64,000 bases of DNA from Paramarasmius palmivorus. Taxonomy: Eukaryota; Basidiomycota; Agaricomycetes; Agaricales; Marasmiaceae. The notes beneath the pieces were generated by a model. The model did not search any database, had not been told where the DNA came from, and worked only from the letters and a program-made list of their open reading frames with translations. Below are positions 47,103 through 60,159 of this stretch, one piece after another. Position numbers and translations under genes: made by a program. The stretch is from NCBI GenBank assembly GCA_037176845.1, contig JAYKXP010000067.1, positions 1 through 64,000 of the forward strand, read 5' to 3'. Position 1 is the stretch's first letter. The number at the start of each line of letters is the position of its first letter.

Positions 47103-47544
47103 GAAATGGAGGAAGAGAGGGACGAAAGTTGTGGAAGCGGAGGGCAAGGAGATGTTGCAGGGATATTGTATCATGAGCGGGAGGAGCGGTGATCAAGCGG
47201 GGAATTCTGAGATCTGACTCCCGCTGCAAAATCCCGCTGAGTCCCGCTGAGTCCCGGTAGCCTGCAGCTGTGGGTAGATTTCTCCCAGATCCGTAGGCTA
47301 AGAATGGAATTTATAGTTTCCAGGGTCCTGTCAGATGACTTCTTTTGGTCATAGATTCCATTCTCAGCCCACGGATCTTGGGAAAATCTACCCACAGCTG
47401 CAGGCTACCGGGACTCAGCGGGACTCAGCGGGATTTTGCAGCGGGAGTCAGATCTCAGAATTCCCCGCTTGATCACCGCTCCTCCTTGCAACATCTCCTT
47501 GCCCTCCGCTTCCACAACTCTCGTCCTTCTCTTCCTCCATTTTA
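47103..47544. repeat. Inverted repeat between divergent genes I and L
   Basis: The arms 47103-47316 and 47350-47544 are reverse complements with small indels. Examples are CCGCTGAGTCCCGCTGAGTC in the left arm and its complement near 47410. The loop is about 33 bp and carries CAGGGTCCTGTCAGATGAC. The left arm begins about 780 bp from the I start and the right arm ends about 650 bp before L. Confidence 0.9.
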
Positions 47545-48191
47545 ATCACCCATTCCAGTCAGCTCAATGGTCTTTACGTGGGATACTGACACGACTGAAG
47601 TAGGCGGCTATGGAAACAGATGCAGCATTCCTAACATCGTTCCATCGACCCTCGCCACCACTGCCCTCGATGACGGCTACAAATCCTGTTCTCTCACTCT
47701 TGCACCTTCACTCCGGCTTCTGCCCTTGGAATTCAATGGCAGTCTTCAAACAGATCAGCTCTACTAGTTCGCAGCTTATCCGACAACCTGCGTTTCGTTG
47801 TGCGAGTACGCCACTCCTCGTTCGCCTTTTGGTTCACCAGTATGCAGTTTCCGACAACACCTTTCCCCCCCTCAATCCTTGTTTCCTTCTTACATTTTCA
47901 GCTCAACATTAATCCTGACTCCGACCTTGACGGCAAGCACATGCCTCACAGACTCTACCCCAGCCCCAGTACAGTCCTGAACCATTTTCGGACGCGTTGT
48001 TCAAGCTTGCTCGTGTTTCAACATGTTTTCCTGATGGCCGACATTCAATGTTCAACGACTGGGACAGCGTCTAGATCAATCAATCATGTGACAATCCGCA
48101 CTGATCTTCATTCTGGGCTGTAAAACGTGGTGACTATTCCAAAGAGTACTCGACCAATCCAACTTCACAAACCTTCCAATTCTACGTCAAA

Positions 48192-48852
48192 ATGCCAGTC
48201 TTGCCCAACGCATACGCCGGCCAAATCATCCTCGGCGCCGCTAGCCGCAGTCCCAGATACTCGCATCGGAGTAGAAGAGCCTCGTAATGGAAACATGACA
48301 CTGTCAGCTAAACTCCTCATTCTTCTTGGTTCTCTTCACCTTCTCTACCATTTCGGTCCGTCTATCTTGCAATGGCGTTTTCCTTGCCAGACAACCGAGG
48401 AAATCGACAATCGCATCCTGAAAGTCGAGTCTCTTATCGACTCTAACAGCTATCTGGACAACGACGTTCTTGGTGAAACTTTCGATGGGTTCAAGGCTTG
48501 GCTTGAAGAGTTAGTCTATATTCAATGTTCCTATGAGTTTATCGTACTCAAAGCGACTTTCTTACTCAACAGCCTCTGCGATGGCGCTCACGAACTGAGA
48601 ATTCGTGCATGTCGTGAACCCACCCGAGCTAATCCTTTTGCCTGGTGCATCTTCCGTTGGGAGTTTTTGTATGAGTTGGATGTATGCTACAAGGGTTTGA
48701 AGGAATTGGAAGGGCAGATTGAGGTAAGAGCACGATAAGGCTGTCTGTTGTGGTCGACTCAACCAATTGTGTACATCCAGGAAACCATTCGTACGGCTCG
48801 TATTTCCGAGTCGAATGATCGATTGGCGCAAGTTGGGATGGAAATCGTTTGA
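48192..48852 (+). pseudogene. Small membrane protein, pair I/L plus member (L), N-terminal frameshift
   Basis: J/K/L subclass. Exon 2 (48573-48723, 151 nt; LRIRACREPTRANPFAW, DVCYKGLKELEG) and exon 3 (48781-48852, 72 nt) match J. ATG 48192 begins a J-like N-terminus (MPVLPNAYAGQIILGAA), but that frame stops at about 48285. The membrane-span frame (LLILLGSLHLLYHFGPSIL then QWRFPCQTTEEI) is offset by one. Exon 1 is 318 nt, where 3n+2 is required. A one-base insertion near 48240 is likely. Translation from ATG 48295 would still give the span and the helical domain without the normal N-terminus, so it may be an active short form rather than dead. Confidence 0.6.
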
Positions 48853-50027
48853 TTGGATTACTACCCCAACACAGACTTCCCTCTTCATTCCCCTCGCACA
48901 CATACACGCTTGAGCCCTCCAGGTTTGGGGTTGGGCGTCTGTTAACAGCATTATGTAAACTTTGTTACTTCTCTGTGTTCGTCGACCTGTTTTCTTGTTT
49001 TCATGCTCGTTTGTAACAGATAAATGTATATATGCTATCGATATAAATCTATGGATGGATGGAGTTTACTATTTTATCTGGAGTCTCAAGCTTGAACGCG
49101 ACGCGTTTTTTTGGTTCCGTGACGTGACGTCATGTGAACGCGGAAGCCTAGACTACGCGGCATTTTTATCGGTCCTCACTCTTGACTTTGTACCGCGACG
49201 ACGAATGCTGGTGCCCTCATGGAGGGATACTATGATTACGGAGCTGATTGAGAATTCTGAGGATAAGCTGTGGGAAGAAGCGGAGAGGTTCTAGGTACGT
49301 CTTCCGGTTCAGTCGTCCCTTTCCAATCTCCAAGTTGGTGACTTTGTTGACGATTCTTCATTCTAGGACTCGTACAAAGCCAAGGAACTGCGAACTACAG
49401 CAATAGACTTCGACTATCGGTACTCAGTTGATGGATTGAAACGCGTATATACACGCACTCGGTCGCCCTTTCTCGATGCCATCGTCATATTATGTGTACG
49501 CCAATGATCAACCTTCAGAGGACGTGTTCAAGTTTAGCAAAAAGAAGAGCCGGAACCGAAATCATCCAGCCATATTGAAGGTCAAGCAGTGGAGGTGCAC
49601 CTTTTGTCTAGCACTTCCAATTCCACGTCGTCAACAACGGTTCTCCGGGCAGTCGCGTCGTGTAGATGGGTTGTAAACACGGATGTTACACAACACTCTG
49701 GGTGCTTTCATAAGCAGGTTTAAGGAGTGGGATTAAGAAGTGGGATTTCGACCAAGCTTCTGGTACGCCAGCCTGCCTACTCAGTGTTACCAGATGCTTA
49801 TTCCTCTGCGCCAAGCAGGGCTGTATCCTCGCGTGTCTCTGGTCCGGCGGAATGGTCCAACGAACGCTGAGTACACAAGGTAAGCAACCAAGTCGCATGA
49901 TGCAGTGCAGCATTGACCAGGGTCAAGTCAGGACAACCGTCTTGGCTGCGTTGAAACGATATCCTATGTGTCTGAGCGCCCCGGCGCTGTGGGAGAGCGA
50001 CAACGAAACACTAAGCGAGAAGATGCA

Positions 50028-50034
50028 TATAAGA
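50028..50034 (+). promoter_or_regulatory. TATA box of fungalysin 1
   Basis: TATAAGA lies 127 bp upstream of ATG 50155. A pyrimidine-rich leader lies between (TTTCTTT tracts, 50090-50150). Confidence 0.5.
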
Positions 50035-50154
50035 CGGGGTGTACGCCTTGGAGAGCATTACCGTCCTATCTTTCATTTCGTCTGCCTTCTTTATTTCTTT
50101 GGCTTTTTGTTTCCTTTATTTCTTTTTCTTTTTCCTATTCCTATTCCTTGGGAC

Positions 50155-52596
50155 ATGGATATGCTCTCGAGATTGGTTTTGCTTGCGGTGTTCTGGGCAT
50201 CGTATGTTGTAGCGGAATCACCAGCATATATGAAGCATGCTACTCACAGCAAGAGAACGGTTGGTCGTCGAGGCGTACAGCTTGAAAGCTATTATCCGCC
50301 GAAAACGTACGAGGTCAGTATTCTGCAATTGATGTACTAGAACATTCTAACGTTCCTTCAGACCGGCCATCATGCTAGGGCTCTTGAACGCCGAATGGAG
50401 AGCTACCTTCCCCCCAAGACATATGAGGTGAGTACCATGAGCCGTTTACGATTTTCGCCGATCTTATAATCTGTTTGTTTTTCTCGCGTAGACTGGCGGA
50501 AGCTCAGGGAAAGAAGCAAGAGGCGAACTTGTCGATATTTCCAAGCGGCACTGCGCTGAAGATTTCAAGAAAGCTACGATGTCTTTCGTTGGATCTCACA
50601 TGAACATTTCGGCTTCCGCCTTTACTTGGAATGCAGGTTATGGTATCAAGGACAGACAATATGGATACGCGAGGCAACAGCATGTGAGACCCCTTATCTC
50701 TGTGTATCAAATGAAAATTTGACAGATTGCACCTTGATAGAACGGTGTTCCATTCGCCAATGCTGTTGTGAACGTGGCCTTGAAGAAAGGCAAGATGGCT
50801 TCCTTTGGTTCTTCTTTCGTTGACACGTGCGAGTACCTGCGTTCTTTTTGGTTTTAAGAGTATGGTCACCGATCTCAACGGGTTACCTGTCAGCCAATAT
50901 TGCAGACTCCAAACCTAGCTACGACCTCAAAAAGGCAATACAAAACGCCGAGGAGACGTTTTCGGCGTCTCATAATGCTTTTGAACCTACGCTAGAATAT
51001 CTCGCTAGGCCCGATGGATCAATCGCTTTGACGCATGTCATCCAGGTGCGAAATGACTTTGATGCCACCTGGGATGAGGTCTTTGTGGATGCGCACACCG
51101 GAGATGTGCTTGCAGCCAACTCCTTCATTGCTGATGCTACGGTATGTTGATGTTGCCTGTGTGTCCGACGCCCACTAATCCAGACGCATAGTATCGAGCC
51201 ATCCCTATCGATTCTCAGGCACTTGGATCCGATAAACCACAAGACCTTTTCGCAGGCTATGAGCTTATTGAGGATCCTCAAGATTTTTCTTCATCTCCTT
51301 TGGGTTGGCATAATGACGGCGTGACAAACTACACTTCGACCATGTATGATTATTTCCGAGAGTCTCTTTGACGTTTACTTATTATGCTGACAGAGGAAAC
51401 AATGTCGTCGTCTTGACAAATCATTCCAGAACATTCACCGAAACCAACCAGTCTTCCTCGGGCCTTGTTTTTGACTATGCGTTTAACTACACTCTTGCCC
51501 CGAACAAGGGCGAAAACGTCGATGCTTCCCGCACTCAGGCTTTCTACCTGGGTAACAAGATTCATGACTTGTTCTACAAGTACGGGTTCACGGAAGATGC
51601 GTTTAACTTCCAGACGGAGAACTTTGGAAAGGGTGGCGTGGGTGGCGATCCTGTTTACATGATCGTCCAAGACGAGTCGCGAATCAATAACGCATTCTTT
51701 GCGACGCCACCTGAGTGAGTGTTTTAGCGTTTTCTTTGATGGCGTCTTGCTCACTCCGTGCAGTGGTCAATCCGGACTCTGTTCAATGCACTTCTTCAAT
51801 AGGACCAAAGTGAGTCTTTTCACCACTCGTCCAACATGAGGCTGATATCTCAATTCAGGGTCCCCTTCGCGATAGTGTATTCGATACATCGGTCGCAGTG
51901 CACGAGTTAGCGCACGGCTTAACGAATCGTTTAACGGGTGGTGGTAGTGGGAGATGTCTGCAATCATTGGAAGCCCGAGGTCTTGGTGAAGGGTGGTCTG
52001 ATGCTGTTGCCGAGTGAGTGTACTTGTATCGCTGAAGAGTACTGCTGACTGGTGTAACAGATGGACTCAGCAAACGAGCGCCGAAGTCAGAGACTTCGTT
52101 GTCGGTGCCTATGTCAGAGGAACCCCAGCCGGAATGCGTAGTCACCCCTACTCCACCGATCCAAAGATCAACCCTCTGAGATACTCATCTCTTCAAGAGT
52201 ATGATGGGCAGCATGGTACGGTTCAACACATTAATGACCTTAAATCTGCTCAATTGACATATAGCTATCGGCACTGTTTGGGCTACTATTCTACACAACA
52301 TCTACGCTGCCCTTGTCGAGGAACACGGCTGGTCTTCGGATGCCTGGACAGACCCCGATGGCACGGAGGGCAACATCATATTCCTCAATTTGTTAATCGA
52401 TGCCTTGCCACTGCAGCCTTGTAACCCGACTTTCCTCGAAGCAAGAGATGCTTGGATCGAAGCCGACGAGGACGAATACGATGGTGCGAACAAGTGTTTG
52501 CTATGGAAAGCTTTTGCTAGTCGTGGTCTCGGAATGCGAGCAAAGGATTATGAAGACGACGAGACGATTCCTCGGGAGTGTCAGAGTATATATTGA
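50155..52596 (+). CDS. Fungalysin extracellular metalloprotease (M36), copy 1
   Basis: Secreted zinc metallo-endopeptidase with a propeptide. ATG 50155; signal peptide MDMLSRLVLLAVFWASYVVA. Two short exons carry similar ESYYPPKTYE and ESYLPPKTYE stretches. The propeptide (FTP-like and PepSY-like) includes HVIQVRNDFDATWDEVFVDA. The catalytic domain starts near GWHNDG (about 51305) and has RTQAFYLGNKIHDLFYKYGF, the zinc site HELAH (about 51900), and downstream GEGWSDAVAE with the third ligand Glu. The C-terminus is IPRECQSIY at 52596. About a dozen short introns. One of them (about 50829-50860) would be only about 32 nt. All catalytic residues are present. Predicted to degrade extracellular protein. 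Tandem with copy 2, 1.4 kb downstream. Confidence 0.85.
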
Positions 52597-53860
52597 TTAA
52601 TTGGCGTTATTTATGAGGACGGTACATTAGTATTTAACTGAGTAATGGACTTTTTGAGTACAATCTTACTCCACATCAGGAGTCCCCCGATTCACTAAAG
52701 TGAGAATACATGGTAATCCAACCCCAAGCCGAGCTTCATGATACACAACTCTGCTACATGTTTTCTTGTTCGACTAAAGTACTACCAAGTAGCTCAAGTG
52801 ATGTTACGTCATTCATTCCGTGTGAAGCGTGACCGTTAATTTTTCATCTCTTCGTGAATCTGAAGCCTTTCTGTCTTGACCTCGACCACGATGCCGACTA
52901 ATGCTGGTACTGTGCCATTCTTCTCGAGAAGGAGGAATATGTCTGGTAGGGCTGGCTGAAAACTTCGGGAACACGTCGGATGGGAGAAGGCGACGAAGTA
53001 ATACGTGCGTTTTCAATATCGCCTTCCCAAGATGATGCCTTTGCTAATCGTTCTTCTTTCTAGAATCTATGTAACTAAACATCATAAAAACAAAGTCTGT
53101 CGGAATGCATCGAAGCGAAGCCTGAATGAACATACCTGACCCCGCTCGCTACTTCTCGATTCCATCTCCATGTCAGGTGTATAGTTAAGGCTCAGTTGAT
53201 GACCACTCTAGTAAAGCCTTGCCCTGATGGCCAAGACACTTCTATACAGTACTCCTCGACCAATCTTGGACGTGCACGCGCCATACAAGGAGAAGACAAT
53301 TCTGTACTTTGACTGTGCGACAATCCGGGCACTGGTCTTTCTTGTAGGTTGAAAAGAATCAAACTTCGAACGACGTTTCGGACGTTTCATGAGCAGTTCC
53401 ACGGAGGGCGCTGAACTTCGGAAGGATTTCTCGGGGACATTTCATGGTACGTTGGAATCTCGTTAATCTGTCCTTAGAGCACACATACGCGTCGCTGTAT
53501 GCTCATTCTTTTGCGCCAAGCAGCTAGCTGTATAACTCACATATCCCTGGCACGGCGGAATTGCCAATTGGCAATGTCTGGGATGGCTCAACAGGACCCA
53601 ACCAGCCGCAGAATAAGTCTTCCCTTGTTAGTACGCGAGGTAAGCAAGCAAGTCGAATGATGCAGTGCACCATTGAACAGGGTCAATTCAGGTCAACTCC
53701 TGATCTCAGAGCCTTCGCTACGTTGAAACGATATCCAAGATGTCCGGGCGCTAGGGCGCCCATCGTGCGCCATGGGACAGCGACAACGAAACATCGCTTT
53801 TCTGGTCTCGCCTGGACGAATCATGGTGGCATGTGCACGTTTTCTTAGCGAACAGCTGCA

Positions 53861-53867
53861 TATAAAA
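53861..53867 (+). promoter_or_regulatory. TATA box of fungalysin 2
   Basis: TATAAAA lies 128 bp upstream of ATG 53989, at the same spacing as in copy 1. Confidence 0.5.
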
Positions 53868-53988
53868 CAGGGCGTCTGATTTCAGAAAACTTACCGCCCT
53901 CTCTTCCATTTCGTCTACCTTCATTTCTTTGGTCTTATTCATTTTTCCCTTTATTTTTGTCTTTATTATATTCCCCATTCCCCAAGCC

Positions 53989-56417
53989 ATGACCATGTTC
54001 TCGAGATTGGTCTTGCTCGCGGTGCTTTGCACATCATATGTTGTTGCAGAATCACCAGCGTATATAAAGCATGCCACACACAGCAAGAGAACAGTTGGTC
54101 GTCGAGGCATACAGCTTGAAAGCTACTATCCACCTAAGAAATACGAGGTCAGTATTTTGTAATCCATGTACTAAAACATTCTGACGTTCCTACAGACTGG
54201 CCACCATGCTAGAGCTCTTGAACGCCGAATGGAGAGCTATTTTCCGCCCAAGACATATGAGGTCAGGACATCTCGACCGATTGCAGCTCACGTTTTTGAC
54301 GGTAAACAGACCGGCGGAAGCCCAGGAAAAGAAGCAAGGGACGAACCAGGACCTGTCGGCGTTTCCAAGCGACATTGTGCTGAGGACTTCAAAAAGGCAA
54401 CCATGTCTTTCGTCGAATCTCACATGAACCTTTCGGCTTCGGCCTTTACTTGGAATGCAGGCTATGGTATTAAAGACAGGCAATATGGATATGCTAGGCA
54501 ACAGCATGTGAGTGGTCATTAACTCCGTGTATCAGATGAAACTCTGACAGACTGCACCTTCTAGGACGGTATCCCATTCGCTAACGCTGTCGTGAACGTG
54601 GCTCTGAAGAGGGGGAAAATGGCTTCCTTTGGTTCTTCTTTCGTTGACACATGTGAGTGCCTGAGTGGTCTTGGCTCTCGTGGTCACCGGTCTCAACGGA
54701 ATACTTGCCAGCCAACATTGCGGATTCCAAGCCTAGCTATGATCTCAAGAAGGCCATCCAAAATGCCGAGGAGATGTTTTCAGCGTCTCATAATGCTTTT
54801 GAACCCACGCTCGAATATCTCGCGAGACCCGATGGATCAGTCGCTTTGACGCATGTTATACAAGTGCGAAACGACTATGATGCTACCTGGGACGAGGTCT
54901 TCGTGGATGCTCATACAGGGGATGTTCTTGCGGCAAATACCTTCATTGCCGATGCTACTGTACGTTGATATCATCTGCATGTTTGACATCTGCTAACCCG
55001 AAAGCATAGTACCGAGCCATTCCTATAGAAAGGCCCGACCTTCGAGCAGGCTATGAGCTCATCAAGGACCCCCAAGATCTTTCTGCGTCTCCTTTGGGCT
55101 GGCATAATGATGGTGTGGAGAACTACACTTCGACCATGTATGCTTTCCCCTTCATGCTTCTCCGTTCGTATTGACTCATCACACGCTTCAGAGGAAACAA
55201 CTTCATCGTCGTTACGAACAACACCAACACATTCACACAAACCAACCAGTCCTCCTCGGGTCTCATCTTCGACTACACTTACGACGACACCATTGCTCCT
55301 AACAAGGGTGAAAACGTCGATGCTTCCCGCACTCAGGCTTTCTACCTGGGCAACAAGGTTCATGATTTATTCTACAAGTACGGATTCACAGAAGATGCGT
55401 TCAACTTCCAGACGGAGAACTTTGGAAAGGGAGGTGTTGGTGGCGACCCAGTGATCATGATCGTTCACGACGAGTCGGATATCAACAATGCATTCTTTGG
55501 GACCCCACCTGAGTGAGTTTTTTTTTTGGTATTCTCCGTCATCTCCTTTCACTCACGTTGTACAGCGGTCAATCGGGATTATGTTCAATGCACTTCTTCA
55601 ACGAGACTAAAGTGAGCTTTTCATCATTTGGCTACCATACATATAGCAGGCTAACAGCGCTCCAATTCAGGGTCCTCTTCGCGATAGTGTATTCGATACA
55701 GCAGTCCCAGTACACGAGTTTACACATGGTCTGACGAATCGTCTGACTGGCGGTGGTTCCGGTAGATGTCTGCAGTCTTTAGAATCTAGCGGTCTCGGCG
55801 AAGGATGGTCTGATGCTGTTGCCGAGTAAGTGTAGTCTTCTCTCGTAGAAGGGCCCTGCTGATCGGTGCACCAGATGGACCCAGCAAACTAGCGCTGAAG
55901 TCAAAGACTTCGTTGTCGGTGCCTATGTCACAGGAGATTCCAAAGGAATCCGCATTCACCCCTACTCCACCGATCCGGAGGTCAACCCTTTGAGATACTC
56001 CTCTCTTCAAGAGCTCGACGCGCCACATGGTACGTTTTAGAGCATCGAGACCTGAAATTGCTTAGCTGACTATGGCCTTTTCCAGCTATCGGCACCGTTT
56101 GGGCCAACATCTTACACAACATCTACGCAGCTCTGGTCGAGGAACACGGCTGGTCTTCAAACGCCTGGACAGATCCAGATAGCACGGAAGGCAACGTTGT
56201 CTTCCTTAACTTGTTAATCGATGCATTACCGCTTCAGCCTTGCAATCCGACTTTCCTCGAAGCAAGAGATGCTTGGATTGAGGCTGACGAGGACGAGTAC
56301 GATGGTGCAAACAAGTGCTTGCTTTGGAGAGTTTTCGCTAGTCGTGGGCTGGGAATGAAGGCGAAGGATTATGAAGATGATGAAACGGTTCCTCGCGAGT
56401 GCCAGAGTGGATATTGA
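53989..56417 (+). CDS. Fungalysin extracellular metalloprotease (M36), copy 2
   Basis: Paralogue of copy 1 with the same exon order. ATG 53989, MTMFSRLVLLAVLCTSYVVA signal, ESYYPPKKYE and ESYFPPKTYE prosegment exons, GKEARDEPGPVGVSKRHCAEDF, and GWHNDGVENYTST. The zinc motif is HEFTH (about 55715), followed by GEGWSDAVAE; the C-terminus is VPRECQSGY at 56417. One problem is at about 54650-54680. The intron that follows SSFVDT in copy 1 has no usable AG here: after GTGAGT the only in-frame AG leaves a 13 nt intron, and read-through meets a stop at 54849. So this copy may be defective in the propeptide, or spliced in an unusual way. Its function would be extracellular proteolysis. Confidence 0.7.
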
Positions 56418-57420
56418 TTGACGAACTTTTTTGGTGTTATTTATGAGGACGGTACATTAGTATTTAACTGAATAATGGACTTTTGAGTGCAATCCGAATA
56501 GAGTTTACGTGCTCAACTAGTGATCCCTTCCGAATCCTGAATCCTGTCTGGACTAACGGTTCATCACGTTGATGGTTGACACGGTACCGGTCACGAACAC
56601 GAAGGTCATCGAGTTGTGAGTCTGTCAAACAAGTGATTTCACCGCCACCGCTTTCAGCGAGACCTCGGTCCTCTATGGTTATTCTGTGCGCCTAAATCGG
56701 CCTGGACGGGCGTGTTCTTGAAGTTTCTGGGCTTCCGAAAAGCTGCTCGGCAAATACATAAAGCCTAAGATGCACCGAATCAAGCGAGCAAGGAAGTACC
56801 CAGATTAAAGAGGCCACCTTTCGCTTTGTGCCCGCTTCGCGTTGTAAAGACATCGAGCGGTAGACACGTCGCGCTCGCAGCTGGAGGAAACGTCAAGATT
56901 GTGAGCAATGGTTCAAGCTCAAGTCACAGTGACTTCAAAAGAGCTCAACGTTACGGTTTAGCGCTCAGTCACGGTACTGCGGAAAGGGAAGGCCGTGTGA
57001 AACTTGTCTTCAATGTTCCGCCTCGCTTCGGTTTCATTGCTCTCTTCGCAACCAATTTCACAAAAGTTTACTCATCCTTGGCAACAAATTCTGGAGGATA
57101 GAATACCTGAAAGCCTGAAACTTTGCTTCAAGATTCCAAGTAACATGATGAATTCACGTCTTCTGACGGAGGCAATGAATACAAACGCACAACGTCACCA
57201 CACCTCGAGACTTCTTGGTACGTCCATGCCAACCATCGGTTTCGCTATGATGAATTTGATGTCTTGTTCAGGATATCTCCAAGGAGTGCCTGGAAACGAG
57301 AACCCAAGATCATCTGCGTGATTGTGATCTTATACAAAGAAATCTGAAACTACATAAAAGGCATCCCGGCCTGAACCACCTGCTTCACCAATTTTCTCTC
57401 TTTTTTTCTTCCATCTCGAA
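56418..57420. other. Intergenic, no gene recognised
   Basis: There is nothing I can support apart from the GH5 promoter. An ACATAAAAGG element at 57352-57361 is 60 bp upstream of the GH5 ATG, followed by a CT-rich leader. Confidence 0.5.
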
Positions 57421-59297
<1,877 letters not shown>

Positions 59298-59569
59298 TGA
59301 CTTGCATACATACACGCATGGACGTTTTTGAACATTCCCTTTGCATACGCACTCGTTGATATACTGGTTATTAATTGAACTGTGCCACTGATGTGTAGTT
59401 TCACTTTTACAAATGCAGACCCTCTGAGCAGGTATCAATCAAAGAACGAGAGATATCTTATTCCTTAAGTTATACAAATGCACACTTAGCGGACGCCCGA
59501 AAACATCGATCATCCGGAAACTCTGCCCATTGCAATCGTTGGCCTCAGAATTAGAGCGGGGACTCCCTG

Positions 59570-59770
59570 CTCCCTCATCATGATCAACGGCGCATCCAGG
59601 ATATATACATAATAGAAACTCAACGGAAGTGCGATTACGGAAGTTCTCTGAGGGCATGGTTGAACATTCCAGCCAGAAAGCTCTCGCCTCCTTCACCAGA
59701 TCTTGGTCTCAAGCAACAAGTCATTATTGCTTTCAAGACCAACGCAATTGTACTAACCCTGGCATTGTCA
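59570..59770. repeat. Diverged partial copy of the INO1 3' end
   Basis: Aligns with 59965-60210: CATCCAG, GAAGTGCGATTACGGA, GGAACATTCC-like, CTCCTTCACCAGATC, GGTCTCAAGCAACAAGTC. It duplicates the last codons and 3' flank of the synthase gene about 450 bp further downstream and carries no full exon. Confidence 0.75.
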
Positions 59771-60159
59771 AGTCGTCTCTTCTCCGAAGAGCAAAAATAC
59801 ATGTATATCGTTGGGTAACAGGATGAAATATGTAATACAATCATCCCAAAGACGATGCGTGAAAAAATAACATTTGAGACGGACTGTGCTTGAGGCCATG
59901 GTCGAGGTTGCGAAATAGGATGGTCACACGGGGTTGAAATGATATGAACGAAGTTTCATCAACCTCACCATGGTCAACGGCACATCCAGTTGCAGTACAT
60001 GTATAACAAAGAGCAACATTTATTCATTAGCCTGACCTTTTTGGTCGAAAGGCGAAAGCGAGAAACACAGAAACTTGAACTACAACGTATGGAAGTACGA
60101 TTACGGATACCCTACGAAGGAACATTCCCCGACAGCTCGACGGTGCTCTACTGCCTCCT

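Noticed and set aside
15116..48852. Divergent pairs as a homeodomain (HD1/HD2) mating-type locus
   Set aside because: The head-to-head layout is similar, but the proteins are about 160 aa with a membrane span and have no homeodomain motif.
15116..48852. Family as pheromone precursors or pheromone receptors
   Set aside because: There is no CaaX end, and one span instead of seven.
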